DNA of 64,000 nt from NCBI GenBank assembly GCA_015680685.1, contig MNCI01024055.1, positions 129,364 to 193,363 of the forward strand. Reading direction: 5' to 3'. Both the position numbers and the translations under genes were made by a program. The notes beneath the pieces were generated by a model. That model did no database searches. It saw only the letters and a list, made by a program, of their open reading frames with translations, and was not told where the DNA came from. The DNA comes from Gnetum montanum (lineage: Eukaryota > Streptophyta > Gnetopsida > Gnetales > Gnetaceae). Shown here one piece after another: positions 21,700 through 32,029 of the stretch. How positions within the stretch are numbered: position 1 is the stretch's first letter; each line of letters begins with the position of its first letter.

Positions 21700-23350
21700 A
21701 GCATCTAGTCATAAAGGTCCTCAAACTAAATTTTCTCCTATTTTGTTGGCCCATACCAATTCACAGATTTCATTAGCCCTAATGTGTATAAAATTGTTGA
21801 TCTACAATAATACAAATTAAATATAAATTTTAATACATTTCATTTAAAGAATTCTTACTCTATTTCCCCTTGTGGATACATGGTGAATCCTTAGTTGCAT
21901 GTTTTATTCTCATTCTTCATGCATTTCATTTGTACATAGTTGCATTTGCATATTTTCTTTGCATTGCCATCATCTTTTCATGCATATTAAGTCTATCATC
22001 ATATTTTTCTTAGCATATTGGTTTTGGTTTAATATATTTATGCCTTTTAATATGATTTTAATAATCATTGTGATAATTTGAGTTACTAGGCATGGGGTCA
22101 TCATAACACCATTTGAAAATGATGCAAGTTTTACACTCTCTATATATCATTCATGTCATATCATATTACTATTATATAAAATCTTCTTTATATGATATAC
22201 ATTTAATAATTTTATGATTCTTTTCAATATTTTTCTAGGTTTTGTTTTTATTAGTTATGTTGGATTAGGGAGGATGGGATTTATGCTAACTTATCATGTT
22301 ATTATCATGGTCATGTGAATGTAGGACATGTGAGGTTGGAAATGGTTAGTCAAAATCACTAAGGCACTTTTTAAAAAATTTTGTGTTTTTCCTTTCATAA
22401 GCCCTAGTCCTCAAGTGTGATGATCCATGGCTATCATGTAAGCAATAGAGTGATGTTCCTCTCCACTTGAGAATCCTTAGCCACCTAGGAGACCTACTAT
22501 GATGCCATTTAGCTTATAATTAAAAAGACACATGCATGAGGTTTAAATCACACCATGGGCAAAGTTTTCGAAAGGATCATGTTCTTTGGTAGTGCATTTA
22601 ATCGACCAAACTCATGTTGGAATTTCTACCTTAAAAATGAAGTTCACCATGAGCAAAGTTTTCTGAAAGAAAAAATGAGGGCCATGTTAATTAGTAGTGT
22701 AATAAGTTCTTAAGTGTGATGGGGTTTAGCAACAATCCTTACCCTAGCTTCCATTCCCATTTTAATCCAATTTCTTGAATTCAAAAAGAGAAAAAAGGAA
22801 ATATATAAATATATTCTCCTACCTTTTCAATTTATCTAATTTTCGCTTGCTCCTTTTTACCATTTCTTTCCATTCCATAAAAAATTATTAAGGAAAAATC
22901 CCAAATTTGTGACTAGCTATGATCTAAAAGAATCATGCCCTCTTCATAATGTTTAGTATAAGTCTTGTGTTCAAAGTTTTCCTCATACTAGTTACTTTTA
23001 CCTTGTAAGATGATTGAGAATGAAATCTTAATTATAATCAATATATATCTATGTATGTAGTCAAAATAATGATTTATAAAGTTTATATTTTAAAATTATT
23101 AAACAAGGTGGTGTAACCTAGGATGACTAATGTTTGGTGCTCTTTTGATTACATGAATATTTTAATCATGATTAAAGGTTTATGGTTTTCTTGCAATCTT
23201 AATTTTGTCATTCTTTTGTGATCTTGGTTTTACACTTCATTTTCAAATTCCTATTATTTTGTTATCCTTGCACTTGCATGTAATGAGAGTTTAGGGGTTA
23301 AATGCTGATGTTAACATCCCTCATTCTAGGCATAGTGGCCATGATTAATT
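21700..23350 (+). repeat. 3' UTR of the X/G family (inverted pair with 46.66-48.2 kb)
   Basis: Non-coding sequence after pol. Long blocks match element G's reverse complement: 'tttcccc(at)tg..gatac/gacac', 'gcatattggttttgg', 'caagtgtgatgatc', 'gcctaggagacct', 'caccatg(g/a)gcaaagtt', 'tcttaagtgtgatgggg' and 'taggcatagtggccatga'. The clear match ends near 23350. The CDS-like frame at 21899-22081 is low-complexity and not a gene. Confidence 0.75.
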
Positions 23351-25751
23351 AGTTTGCCCATCAAGTTACAATTTCATGTTTTAAAGACATGAATTTATTC
23401 TAAATAATTCCATGCTACATAGAAGTTTTTCCAACATGGGGAATCTTACAATCATTAAAAATATTTATTACTATATCGGGATTATTATTATTACTCATGA
23501 ATTTTATTTCCATAAAAAAACCAAAAAAAATGCGGAGAAAACAACACAAATATTTGGTTACATTTTTAATAAGGCATGAAACCTTCACACAGAAACACCT
23601 AGACATACTTTTAAAATAATAGTTGATGAGTGGAAAACTACCAATAATACATCAATGTTTATAATTCAGACTTGAATGTAAAATAAAGCCTTCTTCATAG
23701 TTTAGTAAATGAAAGAAAGAGAAGGGAAATCTAGGGTGAATCGTTTCTAAAATTTTGTGGCAAAACCAATCTTTGAGGTGTTTTTAGAAGGAGTTTGGTA
23801 AGGGGCTATGAACACATTTGGAAAAAAAAGGTGCAAAATTGTCAGAGGAGGTGACTTCTTAGAAGCATGGGTAGACAAGCTAGCACTAGAGGCTATTCGT
23901 TCAGTTGATCAAAACAATGCTTTATGTTGAGCTAAGTCTTTTGGTCAAACACGTTTTGTTTAATCTCCATATATATAAGAGCATTAGTTTGTGTTTTATG
24001 CTTATTTCTAAATAAGTATTTTAATCAAGACCTGAGCTTGTATTTAGAGTTTTTATGCTCTAAATTATTTTGAACTTGTTTAATGAGTTACTATTTTTCT
24101 TTTCCTTGTCAAGTTTAGACTTGAGATAGTAATTTCACTTAAATTTCTTGTGAAAATCACCTATTTGATTTTATCTATTTGAACATGACATAGCCATTTC
24201 CAGTTAAGACTATTCTTGAGTTTCTATACCATATGAGAGGCACCCTAGGCAAGACATGTTTTTTCCAATGTTGTGTGACCACACAATCCTTTCTTAAAAG
24301 CATTGTTTTTGGAGAAATGCAACGAGAATTTCCTTAATTGTCATATAAGATACCTTTCACATTGCATAATATTTGGCAATTTATTTGCAATTTTTCCTTC
24401 AAATTGATTTGGTTAAATACATAGAAGACAAGCCAAAATTGAAGACATTAATGGGACCAATAGGTAGAATTTTGATTCCAAATTCAAAAAAAATTTCTCA
24501 ATGAAGTCAAAGTTGAATGTGGATTGTGCATGTTGCACAATGACCAAATTTACTGATCAAAAATTTCCACTATCAAAGAAATTGAGCTTGATGGTTTGTC
24601 CACCATTATAAATATTGTTAATTGTTTATTAATTATAATTTTTTTATTTTATTTCATAAGGTTGCTAGATTTTTAGGGAAATTGTGAGTAGGATGTTGTC
24701 TATTAAAGTGTGAACCTATTTAAAGATAATTTTTTATAAAATATCATCAAATTAAAGTAGAAAAAATTTATGGATGTAAAGGCAATGTTATATTTTAGCT
24801 TTAGATTGATGAAAGGTATTGCAAATGTGATAGAAAATCTAAATTTGTTCTTGAAAAGAAAAATTAAAACTAAAGCAACGTTGATAAATTGGAAACAACC
24901 TTTGCTTAATCAAAATTGATAAATGATAACTTTGAAAAAACCTATGCCTAAGCAATTTCCAAAAAAAATGCCCTTGTAAAGGAAAAATTTGTCTAATAAA
25001 ACTAAATATTAAAACCTAAGTAAAACTAATAACTCTAATGTTGAAGAATCCTTCTTTTAAAATTTCAATTTAAGATTTTATTTTTATTATTTAATTATTT
25101 TTTTTGCTAAATCACCCATTACATTACAATATTTTACTAATTTAAATATTATTCATAAAATATTGCTAGTTGGATTAGTGAAAGATGAATCGAAACACAT
25201 GTCACAGGAGATTGCAAGCATTCATTCACCATCAAAGCATTTAGAGGTCTATAACAATAACCATTGTACAATGGCGTATGCTTTCATAATGGTTTGAATT
25301 TTTCATGTGTAGGAGATGTTCATAAAAAGCATAAATTGTTTCATAATAGTTTCACTTTTCTATGGGCAATGTAGTTTCTATCCTATTTTTCATCAATATG
25401 TAGGTCCATAAATAATAAAAACCTTGTGATAGTTTTTTTAAATGGACGTTAAGTAAATTGGATAGGTTAAAACTATAGACTATAGTTAACAAAACCCTCC
25501 AGAGAAGCATAGATGGCCAAGTACATTGGGACTTGCACATTTTCCTTACATCTTACAAATGAACATATTCTTCTTTGATTTTTATCATGCTTATATGCTT
25601 AATGCCCTATACTTTGTCCAAATTCCATTGCTTTATCGAGGTGCTTTCAATAATTTAATAATTACTATCAGATCAATAGGCACTTTTTAAATGGTTTTCT
25701 ATCACTGATGGAAAAAAATGGAGGCTCTACAGTGGCAATGGAATTCATGGC
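23351..25751. other. Unassigned AT-rich interval
   Basis: About 2.4 kb without recognisable coding sequence, target duplication or LTR pair in the window. Direct comparison by eye with G's LTR (the expected neighbour if X were complete) found no match. It may contain a diverged or different 3' LTR of X. The minus frames at 23606-23415 and 25540-25352 are short and featureless. Confidence 0.4.
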
Positions 25752-26551
25752 TGATGAGTTACAATATTGCGTCCGTCCCACAATATCATGTACGCAATAT
25801 CACGTCCCATATCATTTTCTATAAATAAGAGGTGGCTTTCCTTGTTCTAGGTAGTTACCCTTAGACCCTTAGCTAAAATCTTGCAGTTTTACCATTCTAG
25901 AGTTAAAATAATTTCCATGTGCCCGTAGTAGGAGTCTTAAAGTGAATGGATCTTTATGCAAGCAAATTGTACCTGAGCACAAATTTGTGTATGGGAATAA
26001 AAATAAACTTTATGATAAACCTTGCATCATACGGACTAAGATAAATAGTTATTAATTATTGTTGAATGTTTAAATATTTTTTTAGTTAATTAATTTCTCT
26101 CTCAACCCTTGACTCTCCTAGTTAATTACACTCAGTACGACCACTTCGAGCATGTGTGTAGCACTTGGTAACCTAGTAATGATTAGCGTTTGGTAATCCT
26201 AGCAGCGTTACAGTAGTTTAGGATGTGTGCGGAAAGTTGAAACAAATACTGGTGTTAGGAACAATTAGAACTTAGTTAGTCAAAAGTTAATGAAAGTTGG
26301 CCATTTAGTTCTCTTTACCTTCCCCTATTAGCATAAGACATTAAAAAGATAAAAGCTATAAAAATCATATACCTCAAGCTTACTTAACCATACAACCGTG
26401 ATAATACAAGTAAGTTTGGAAAGACAACGATTGATTAACCTTAAGTGTTCCATTAAGGCAGGTAAGCACTTAGTCCTTGGAGTTTGACTAGATCACACGT
26501 GAAACGCTCGTATTCGTATGGTTGAGTGTAGGGGTACCTTGCCACTCATTA
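25752..26551 (+). repeat. Plus-strand LTR (800 bp) of the F-related family, solo or end of an older element
   Basis: Starts TGATGAGT and ends ACTCATTA, a decayed ACTCATCA. It aligns in reverse complement with the F LTR: GATATT-type palindromes first (25770-25805), 'ctataaataagaggtgg' (TATA at 25820-25827), 'cccgtagtaggag', the 'actcagtacgacc' block, and finally 'cgctcgtattcgtatggttgagtgtagggg'. No matching target duplication is seen (ATGGC on the left; element B starts 2 bp to the right). It is probably either a solo LTR or a 5' LTR cut off by element B. Confidence 0.85.
25820..25827 (+). promoter_or_regulatory. TATA box of the 25.75-kb LTR
   Basis: 'tataaata' followed by 'agaggtggctttcc', the same box and spacing as in both F LTRs on the other strand. 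Confidence 0.55.
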
Positions 26552-26679
26552 GTGTTGACATGCCCAATGGACCCTCCAGCCTACCCATCTCGGTCAGATA
26601 GTTTACTCAGAAACTATGCTTGGAGTTGTCGGTAGTGCTCAAGATGCATGAAACAGTTTGGCAAGTTTTCTAGTCAAGA

Positions 26680-27375
26680 AGTTTGCTACGCTATGCTATG
26701 TAGCGTAGCAGGCCTCAAAAGACATTTTCTCAGTTGACCAAACTAGTACAAGACAACGTGCTATACTATGCTACACTACGCAGCATAGCACAGTGTAGCA
26801 AAAGCAAAACAAGAAGGCCCAGCTTACCTAGTGATTCCAATTGCACTCGGCAATCACTCTGGCCTTCAAAACCTATTGTCTTATTCAACTTCAAGTCCTT
26901 TACCAAAGCTCCTCTTACTAGAAAAGTGGCGGATTAAGCAAAACGTAGGCTATGTTGGCTACTATGCTATGATACATTGCATAGTATAGCACGGTGTAGC
27001 GATGATGCAAGAATGAGAAAAGATGTCTCAAAATGTAGGATCAACAAGTTCAAAAGTTTCACTTCACAAAGAGCAAAGGTTGCAAACTATCAGCATGATC
27101 TTCAAACAAACATTTGCAACTCAAATGCAAATCATAGTTAAAGCCAGCTACTACACTATGATATGCTACATAGCATAGCATAGTGTAGCAAACATGCAGA
27201 AGTAGCCAAAACACTTCAAAGGCTTCTAGCACATGCAATTAACTCCAACGAAAATTTCTTCTTCGCACTGGTGGCTACACTATGCTACACTACAAAGTGT
27301 AGCACAGTGTAGCAAGTAGCTACGCTATGGAAACATGCTACACTCCATAGCATAGCAAAGCATAGCAGGCAGTTG
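26680..27375. repeat. Cluster of GCTACGCTATG / CATAGCGTAGC palindromes in B's 5' LTR U3
   Basis: At least six imperfect palindromes of about 25-45 bp occur every 100-200 bp: around 26688-26711, 26760-26800, 26962-27002, 27148-27190, 27273-27315 and 27318-27370. Each combines 'gctac(g/a)ctatg' with its complement 'cata(g)cgtagc', so each could fold into a hairpin. The matching set is in the 3' LTR (42,470-43,165). The words also appear in introns of the antisense gene. All lie upstream of the TATA box. They could be enhancer-like protein sites or recombination by-products. Confidence 0.7.
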
Positions 27376-27570
27376 TGCTACATCAGTATGCTTCACTCCT
27401 TGTCTGCATTGTTGGCATACCTGATCCCAGCATCTCCAGTTCTGACAGTGTAATTTAAGCATGATCGGTTCATGAACGACTTTGCATGTTCATTTAGTAT
27501 ACACACATCAATATCTTGTGCATCTAGGACACATGTCATCCAGGCCTCACCTCTCACATCCTCTTGGCCC

Positions 27571-27578
27571 TATAAATA
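27571..27578 (+). promoter_or_regulatory. TATA box of B 5' LTR
   Basis: 'tataaata' in 'ggccctataaataccccgatgagc', repeated at 43358-43365 in the 3' LTR and, in a diverged form, at 54682-54689 in element C. It is about 670 bp before the LTR end, giving a long R-U5. Confidence 0.65.
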
Positions 27579-28248
27579 CCCCGATGAGCAATGCTCAAAG
27601 GGTTGGCAAATTGGAAATTCTGGTGTTTGGAAAAAATTTTAGCTTTTGACAATTTGGTTGGGAAATTTTGGCAAAATTTGGTTGGAAAAATTTAGCAATT
27701 GTTGGTTAGAAAATTTTTGTAAAGGGTGGACTAAAACAAATCCCCAGTTGGAAAATACAATTAGCAATTTGTTAACAAAATTGACAAGTTGGCTTTGTAG
27801 CATTTTTCGCATTATTGGCTCTTAAGTATACATTCAAGCACACAGTTGGCTTACTTTGAATGTCTTGGTTACCTTTGGGATCTCCATGCTTCCCAGTGAT
27901 GTGCAACCAATTATATCCATCTTGAAAAAGTAAAGTCGTAATCTTGAAGCGGTGCATTTCTTAACTGTAGTTTACTTTATTTTCCTGCTTATCATTGCAT
28001 TCTATATTGTTTTTTCTTCCTAACATTTAATAATTTTTATTTTATGCTATAAGAATTATTTCCATATTAAACATTTACATAAGGTTTAGTGACACCTACT
28101 AAGTCCCTATCTGATTGACCATACCATTCAGGGGACCCTACTTTTGTTTTATCCAGCATGACCCTCGCACGGATTTGGGGTTAAGACTGTTTGACTGAAA
28201 ACCTCTCGGTGTTTCCACCCACAAACATTTTCAATCGCTATATTTTTT

Positions 28249-28267
28249 TGATGCTAGAAGTAGGGCC
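28249..28267 (+). other. Primer-binding site of element B
   Basis: TGATGCTAGAAGTAGGGCC, 6 bp after the LTR. Element C has TGGTGCTAGAAGGAGGGCC and element G TGATGCTAAAAGAAGGGCT at the same place. The shared ancestral form begins TGG, complementary to the tRNA CCA end. I do not assign the tRNA species. Confidence 0.72.
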
Positions 28268-28322
28268 TTTTAGTAACCTTTTTGTGTTATGTGGTAGTCC
28301 TGTAAGCATTTTTCACCCTGAC

Positions 28323-28620
28323 ATGCACTAGCATGAACGTGACACCCTTTTGTGGTTGTTTATGCATCGCGTGGTGCTGATTGGTCACTTTGATGGTTCC
28401 CTCAAAATCTTGTAGGACATAAAGCCTTCGATCACACTTTGACCCCTTTGTTCCACAGTATTTTTGCATGTGTTATGTAGCCCATCATGCACTAGCATAA
28501 ACATGACACCCTTTTGTTGTTGTTTATGCATTATGCAGTGCAGATTGGTCACTCCGATAGTTCCTTTAGAATCCTATAAGATAGAAAGTCTTTGATCGCC
28601 TTTTGATATCTTTGTTTTCC
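28323..28620 (+). repeat. Tandem duplication in the leader of element B
   Basis: Two diverged copies with a period of about 166 bp. Both begin 'catgcactagcat(g/a)aac' and run through 'gacacccttttg', 'gttgtttatgcat', 'gattggtcact' and 'gatcgc/gatcac' to 'tttgtt(t/c)'. Element C has a single, more diverged version (55,430-55,570). It lies between PBS and gag, where packaging signals and 5' UTR structure are expected. Confidence 0.75.
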
Positions 28621-31040
28621 TTGTTTGGAAACCCTTTTAGCCTTACAACAATGATTTTCTCAAGCACCGTTGCTACCACCTATAATGTTGTAGGTGCTAA
28701 AAAACTACCCATCCCAATGCTAGGACCACATCGATTCCTCAGTATCCAAAACTGGGCACCTAAGGGCTTGACCCAACAACACGAGTGATATAACTTTCTC
28801 TATGCTAAGGTGTAGGCAAACCTGCCCTTAGATGTACAAAAACTTGAAGAAAAATGTAGCTTCAAGTTCGGTTACTTCAATAGGAAGGAATTTATTCCCA
28901 CTCCTGGTGTTTCCATTCCTTTGACACAAACACATCAATGGCCTATAGATCAGCTGATCCAAGTGACTAAGCCTAGGGAGCCACAGGACACAGTGTCTCA
29001 CCATGATGAGTCTTTCCATGATGGGCAAGAGGAACTAGATTCCCAATCTGATAGGGGGATTCAAACTAAACCTTTCCCCATCCCTCCTACCCCTTCCTTC
29101 TAGATAGACTGGTTGTCTATCACCACTCCATTTGAGATCACGTCTGCACCATCACAACCAACAATTCCACTAGCAATGGGTAGCCATGCCATGCCCTTAG
29201 CGTATCAACTTGCCTACTCCCCTATTTCATTCTCAGCCACTACTCCTCTACCAACTATTCCCTAGTCCATTCTTGTATTGCATCATGCACCAATCAAGGC
29301 TACCTTACCCCATGTTTAGATTGTACCTACCTTGCAGTTGCATGCAGTCTCTGCATCCATTCCTGCATTTAGACTTGCCCCACCATCAGTGGCGGACCTA
29401 GGCCCATCCATGTGGTGGACCCCATTCACTTCTCCTCCTATTTTGCAACCATCACAAATGTCCCGCTACACTAGCCAACAAACCCACCATGTCTCATAAA
29501 ATATACAACCAAGCTCGGGACTCTAGTCTATCACTCCAGCCATGCAAATGGCCTACCCCATAGCACAACCCTTGATTGCTACTCCAATAGCACCACCTAC
29601 CGGGTGGTGGATAGTGCAAGTAGCACTGTTCATAGGGGCCATCCCAATGGCATCGCCTATTGGTCATGTCGTTGCCCCTGCCATGCCACAGATGGGAGCT
29701 ACCTGGATAGTTACCCAATCATTCACATCATCTCTAGGTTTGGATCAAGCATTCCAGCTTATCCAGACCCTTACAAAGGAAATAAAATGCATCAAGGCTA
29801 TTGGTTCTAATATGGTACAAGTCATGGACTTCTACCAAGATGATCCCATCAGCCTAGTAGTCCTCGCACTAACTTTACCCTATAGGATGTCACTCCCTCA
29901 TTTCACAAAATACAATGGAGAGGGTGATCCAAATGCACATCTTGTTACATTCAGGTTCGAGTCCCTTCTTTTGCAAAAATGGTAGTATACAATCATTTCT
30001 GTCTTTTCCATGTCTCTAATTGGAAAAACAAGGATTGGTACTGTGCCCTCCTACACTCCTCCATATCAACCCTAGAGGAGCTCCTGACCCAGTTCGTGAT
30101 GCATTTCAAGTATAAATTAAGACTAGAATTCATGCTGGATTAGTTGATGAGCGTGAAATAAGACCCATTAGAACCAATTTAGAAATTTATACAACATTGG
30201 AGCACTACCCTTAACGAGATCCATGAACCCATCACAGAGGCCCATTTGCTAGCCGTCTTTAAGGGTGCAGTGAAAAAATTTATCAAGTTCAAGATATACT
30301 ATCTTGCTCCACACACTTTTAGTTAGGCTTTCGCCCAAACTAAGAGCATACAAGATGTGACTAAGGCAAGCAAAGACCTAACCTACGTTACATATAAGAA
30401 CACATTCATGAAGAAGGACAAAGACAAGGATAAGTGTGCAATAGTCACAGTGGCCACTGTGGAGAACGAGGCCAAACCCAACAACAATAACAAGAATAAA
30501 AAGAAATCAACCACACCTACAGCTAACTCCATGCCCAAATAGGGAAACACACCTCAACCTTCCACATCTGCACTTGAAGCATCTGCACGACCTAAACTTA
30601 ACTTCAAGCGTAAATATTGCTCAAAGTATACCTCATTGCCTATCAAGCCTTTAGATCTTCGAAAGCAATTACTAGTGGTAGGGTACATCCAAAAAAAGCG
30701 GATGTTAGAGGAGGAAGCCAAGAAATATCAGTGGTATTGTGAACTCCTTAGGAACCCCACTTTGGCTTTGTCCAATGAGCCCCTAGTTCCTAAGGGTTTC
30801 AGGCTAGAGTATTTCTATGACTACCATCAATAGTGTGGTCATGACACGGATTATTACATGGTGTTAAAAAATGACATCCAAATGATGATTGATCAAAGGA
30901 AACTGGTGCTAGAAGAAAGAAACCCAGTACATCCCGAGAATCAATCCCTGCATGTTTACATGGATCCTCTTAATCCCAACAATGCTGGTTACATTATCAA
31001 CACCATTGGGGTTGATAGTAATCCGAGAGAGCCCTAGTAG
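28603..31040 (+). pseudogene. Gag of element B (Tat lineage), broken
   Basis: The structural protein of the particle. From 28603 one frame runs with few stops: 'KLEEKCSFKFGYFNRKEFIPTPGV' (broken by stops elsewhere) resembles element C's gag start. A long Pro/Thr-rich spacer follows (29.0-29.7 kb). The capsid core (29,870-30,330) has 'FTKYNGEGDPNAHLVTF', 'FIQHW', 'EAHLLAVFKGAV'. A Lys-rich nucleocapsid stretch is at 30,400-30,530. The zinc-finger-like 'YCELL', 'FYDYHQ*CGHDTDYY', 'LKNDIQMMID' (30,735-30,895) is a decayed Tat-type CHCC module in which the last Cys is Tyr. Several stops and frameshifts occur. Similarity to C continues to about 31,570. Confidence 0.82.
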
Positions 31041-31600
31041 CCATTTGTGGTTTGTTTGCCTCAGCGTAGCACACCAATACCATCATTGGATAATCTAACC
31101 CCACAACAGCCGTTTATTTTCAGAGTCTCTTACCAATCATATGCCCCTGCATCACCTACAAGAAAACCCACACTACCATGTACACTGACACCGTTAGCAC
31201 CATTTGTTATTAGGGGGCCAAGCCATTCAATAGTCCTCGCCCCGCATAAGACAACTTCACAGCCTTCTCATCCTAAAAAATGAGAAGTGTGCTTCATGGG
31301 TGAGACGTCAAGGGAAAGTACTATCCTAGGTACTTCCAAGCCTACGTCCTTAGCCCCTACATCTATGTCCTCAATGCTAAAAGATAACATTGCAACGTGT
31401 GTACAATCTTTGCCACCTCACCCAAAAATATCTAAACCACGACCCAAAACTATCTCTCCTTAGGAAATTCATTGCCTAGGATGAATGGAAGAGGAAAAAA
31501 GTAGTAAACAAGAAGGTGGCCAAGACCTTTTGAGCACTCTCACTCAAGTCAAGAAAGCTATGTACCAATTAGCTATTCTCTAAATCGTTAGCATATCATT
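31041..31600 (+). pseudogene. Gag-PRO linker of element B, truncated
   Basis: A Pro/Ser/Thr-rich open segment (31047-31283) and a short 'MEEEKSSKQEGG...QVKKAMYQLAI' piece at about 31,480-31,580 align with element C's 'MEEVKVAKTT...' upstream of its protease (58,500-58,590). After that B diverges and the protease itself is missing. This is an intermediate, not a domain. Confidence 0.55.
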
Positions 31601-31617
31601 TTTTTACCATACAATGG

Positions 31618-31862
31618 CTCGAAATGGCCTAAAACTACGCTACTATCCCAGAACCCGAAACAGCCTAAAACTATATTAGGGGCCACTAAGGCCTATAACT
31701 GGCAAGATTTATTTTGTTTACATCACATTTGACAGCCTGAAATGGCCTAAAACTAGTAGCAACCCGAAATGGCCTAAAGCTAGTAATATCCTGAAATGGC
31801 CTAAAACTAGCGATGGCCTGAAATGGCCTAAAACTAATGATGGCCCGAAATGGCATAAAACT
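31618..31862 (+). repeat. Short tandem repeats 'gaaatggcctaaaacta'
   Basis: Six copies of 'gaaatggc(c/a)taaa(a/g)cta', five of them at a period of about 26 bp in 31,738-31,862 and one at 31,620, with half-units between. They sit between gag and the 3' end of the antisense gene. The 'taaaactag' core recurs in the longer repeats after pol (40.35-40.8 kb). Confidence 0.75.
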
Positions 31863-32029
31863 AAAACATTAAAAAATGAAGATATAAAACTGATCATATA
31901 GACAAGGCATAAGCTGGCATAAAACCAATTTCTTTTACAAAATTCTCTTTTTCATTCAAAACTTTTGTTACTTAAATAATGTTTTCAATAGTTTTGCAAA
32001 AAAATACAAAAAATAAAAAACGCATGCTA

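Larger units (their letters stand above)
19487..23400 (+). mobile_element. Element X: 5'-truncated Ty3/gypsy relic (RT-RH-IN plus 3' UTR)
   Basis: It starts inside RT directly after E's LTR end and runs RT, RNase H, integrase and a 3' non-coding region. The 3' region aligns, in inverse orientation, with that of element G (46.7-48.1 kb), so X and G are one family. RT features (VNDLTIFFK loop, 'SIFGV..GKLLGHII..EGI', 'LRAFFGKINFVRQF') and the 'LVRGTSLAKL' segment after RNase H point to a non-chromovirus plant gypsy lineage distinct from Athila. gag, PRO and the N-terminal half of RT are not next to it. Confidence 0.72.
26553..28242 (+). repeat. 5' LTR of element B
   Basis: Aligns throughout with 42326-44030: 'accctc(c/t)agcct', 'aggcccagcttacctagtgattcc', 'ctcttactagaaaagtgg', 'ccctataaatacc', 'gcaatttgttaacaaaat', 'cctctcggtgtttcca'. 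It ends CTATA where the 3' copy has TTACA. The first half is packed with GCTACGCTATG-type inverted repeats. TATA lies at 27571-27578. A PBS follows 6 bp downstream. Confidence 0.92.

Noticed and set aside
29494-29810. Minus and alternate-frame ORFs at 29.5-29.8 kb
   Set aside because: Shadows of the gag frame of element B.
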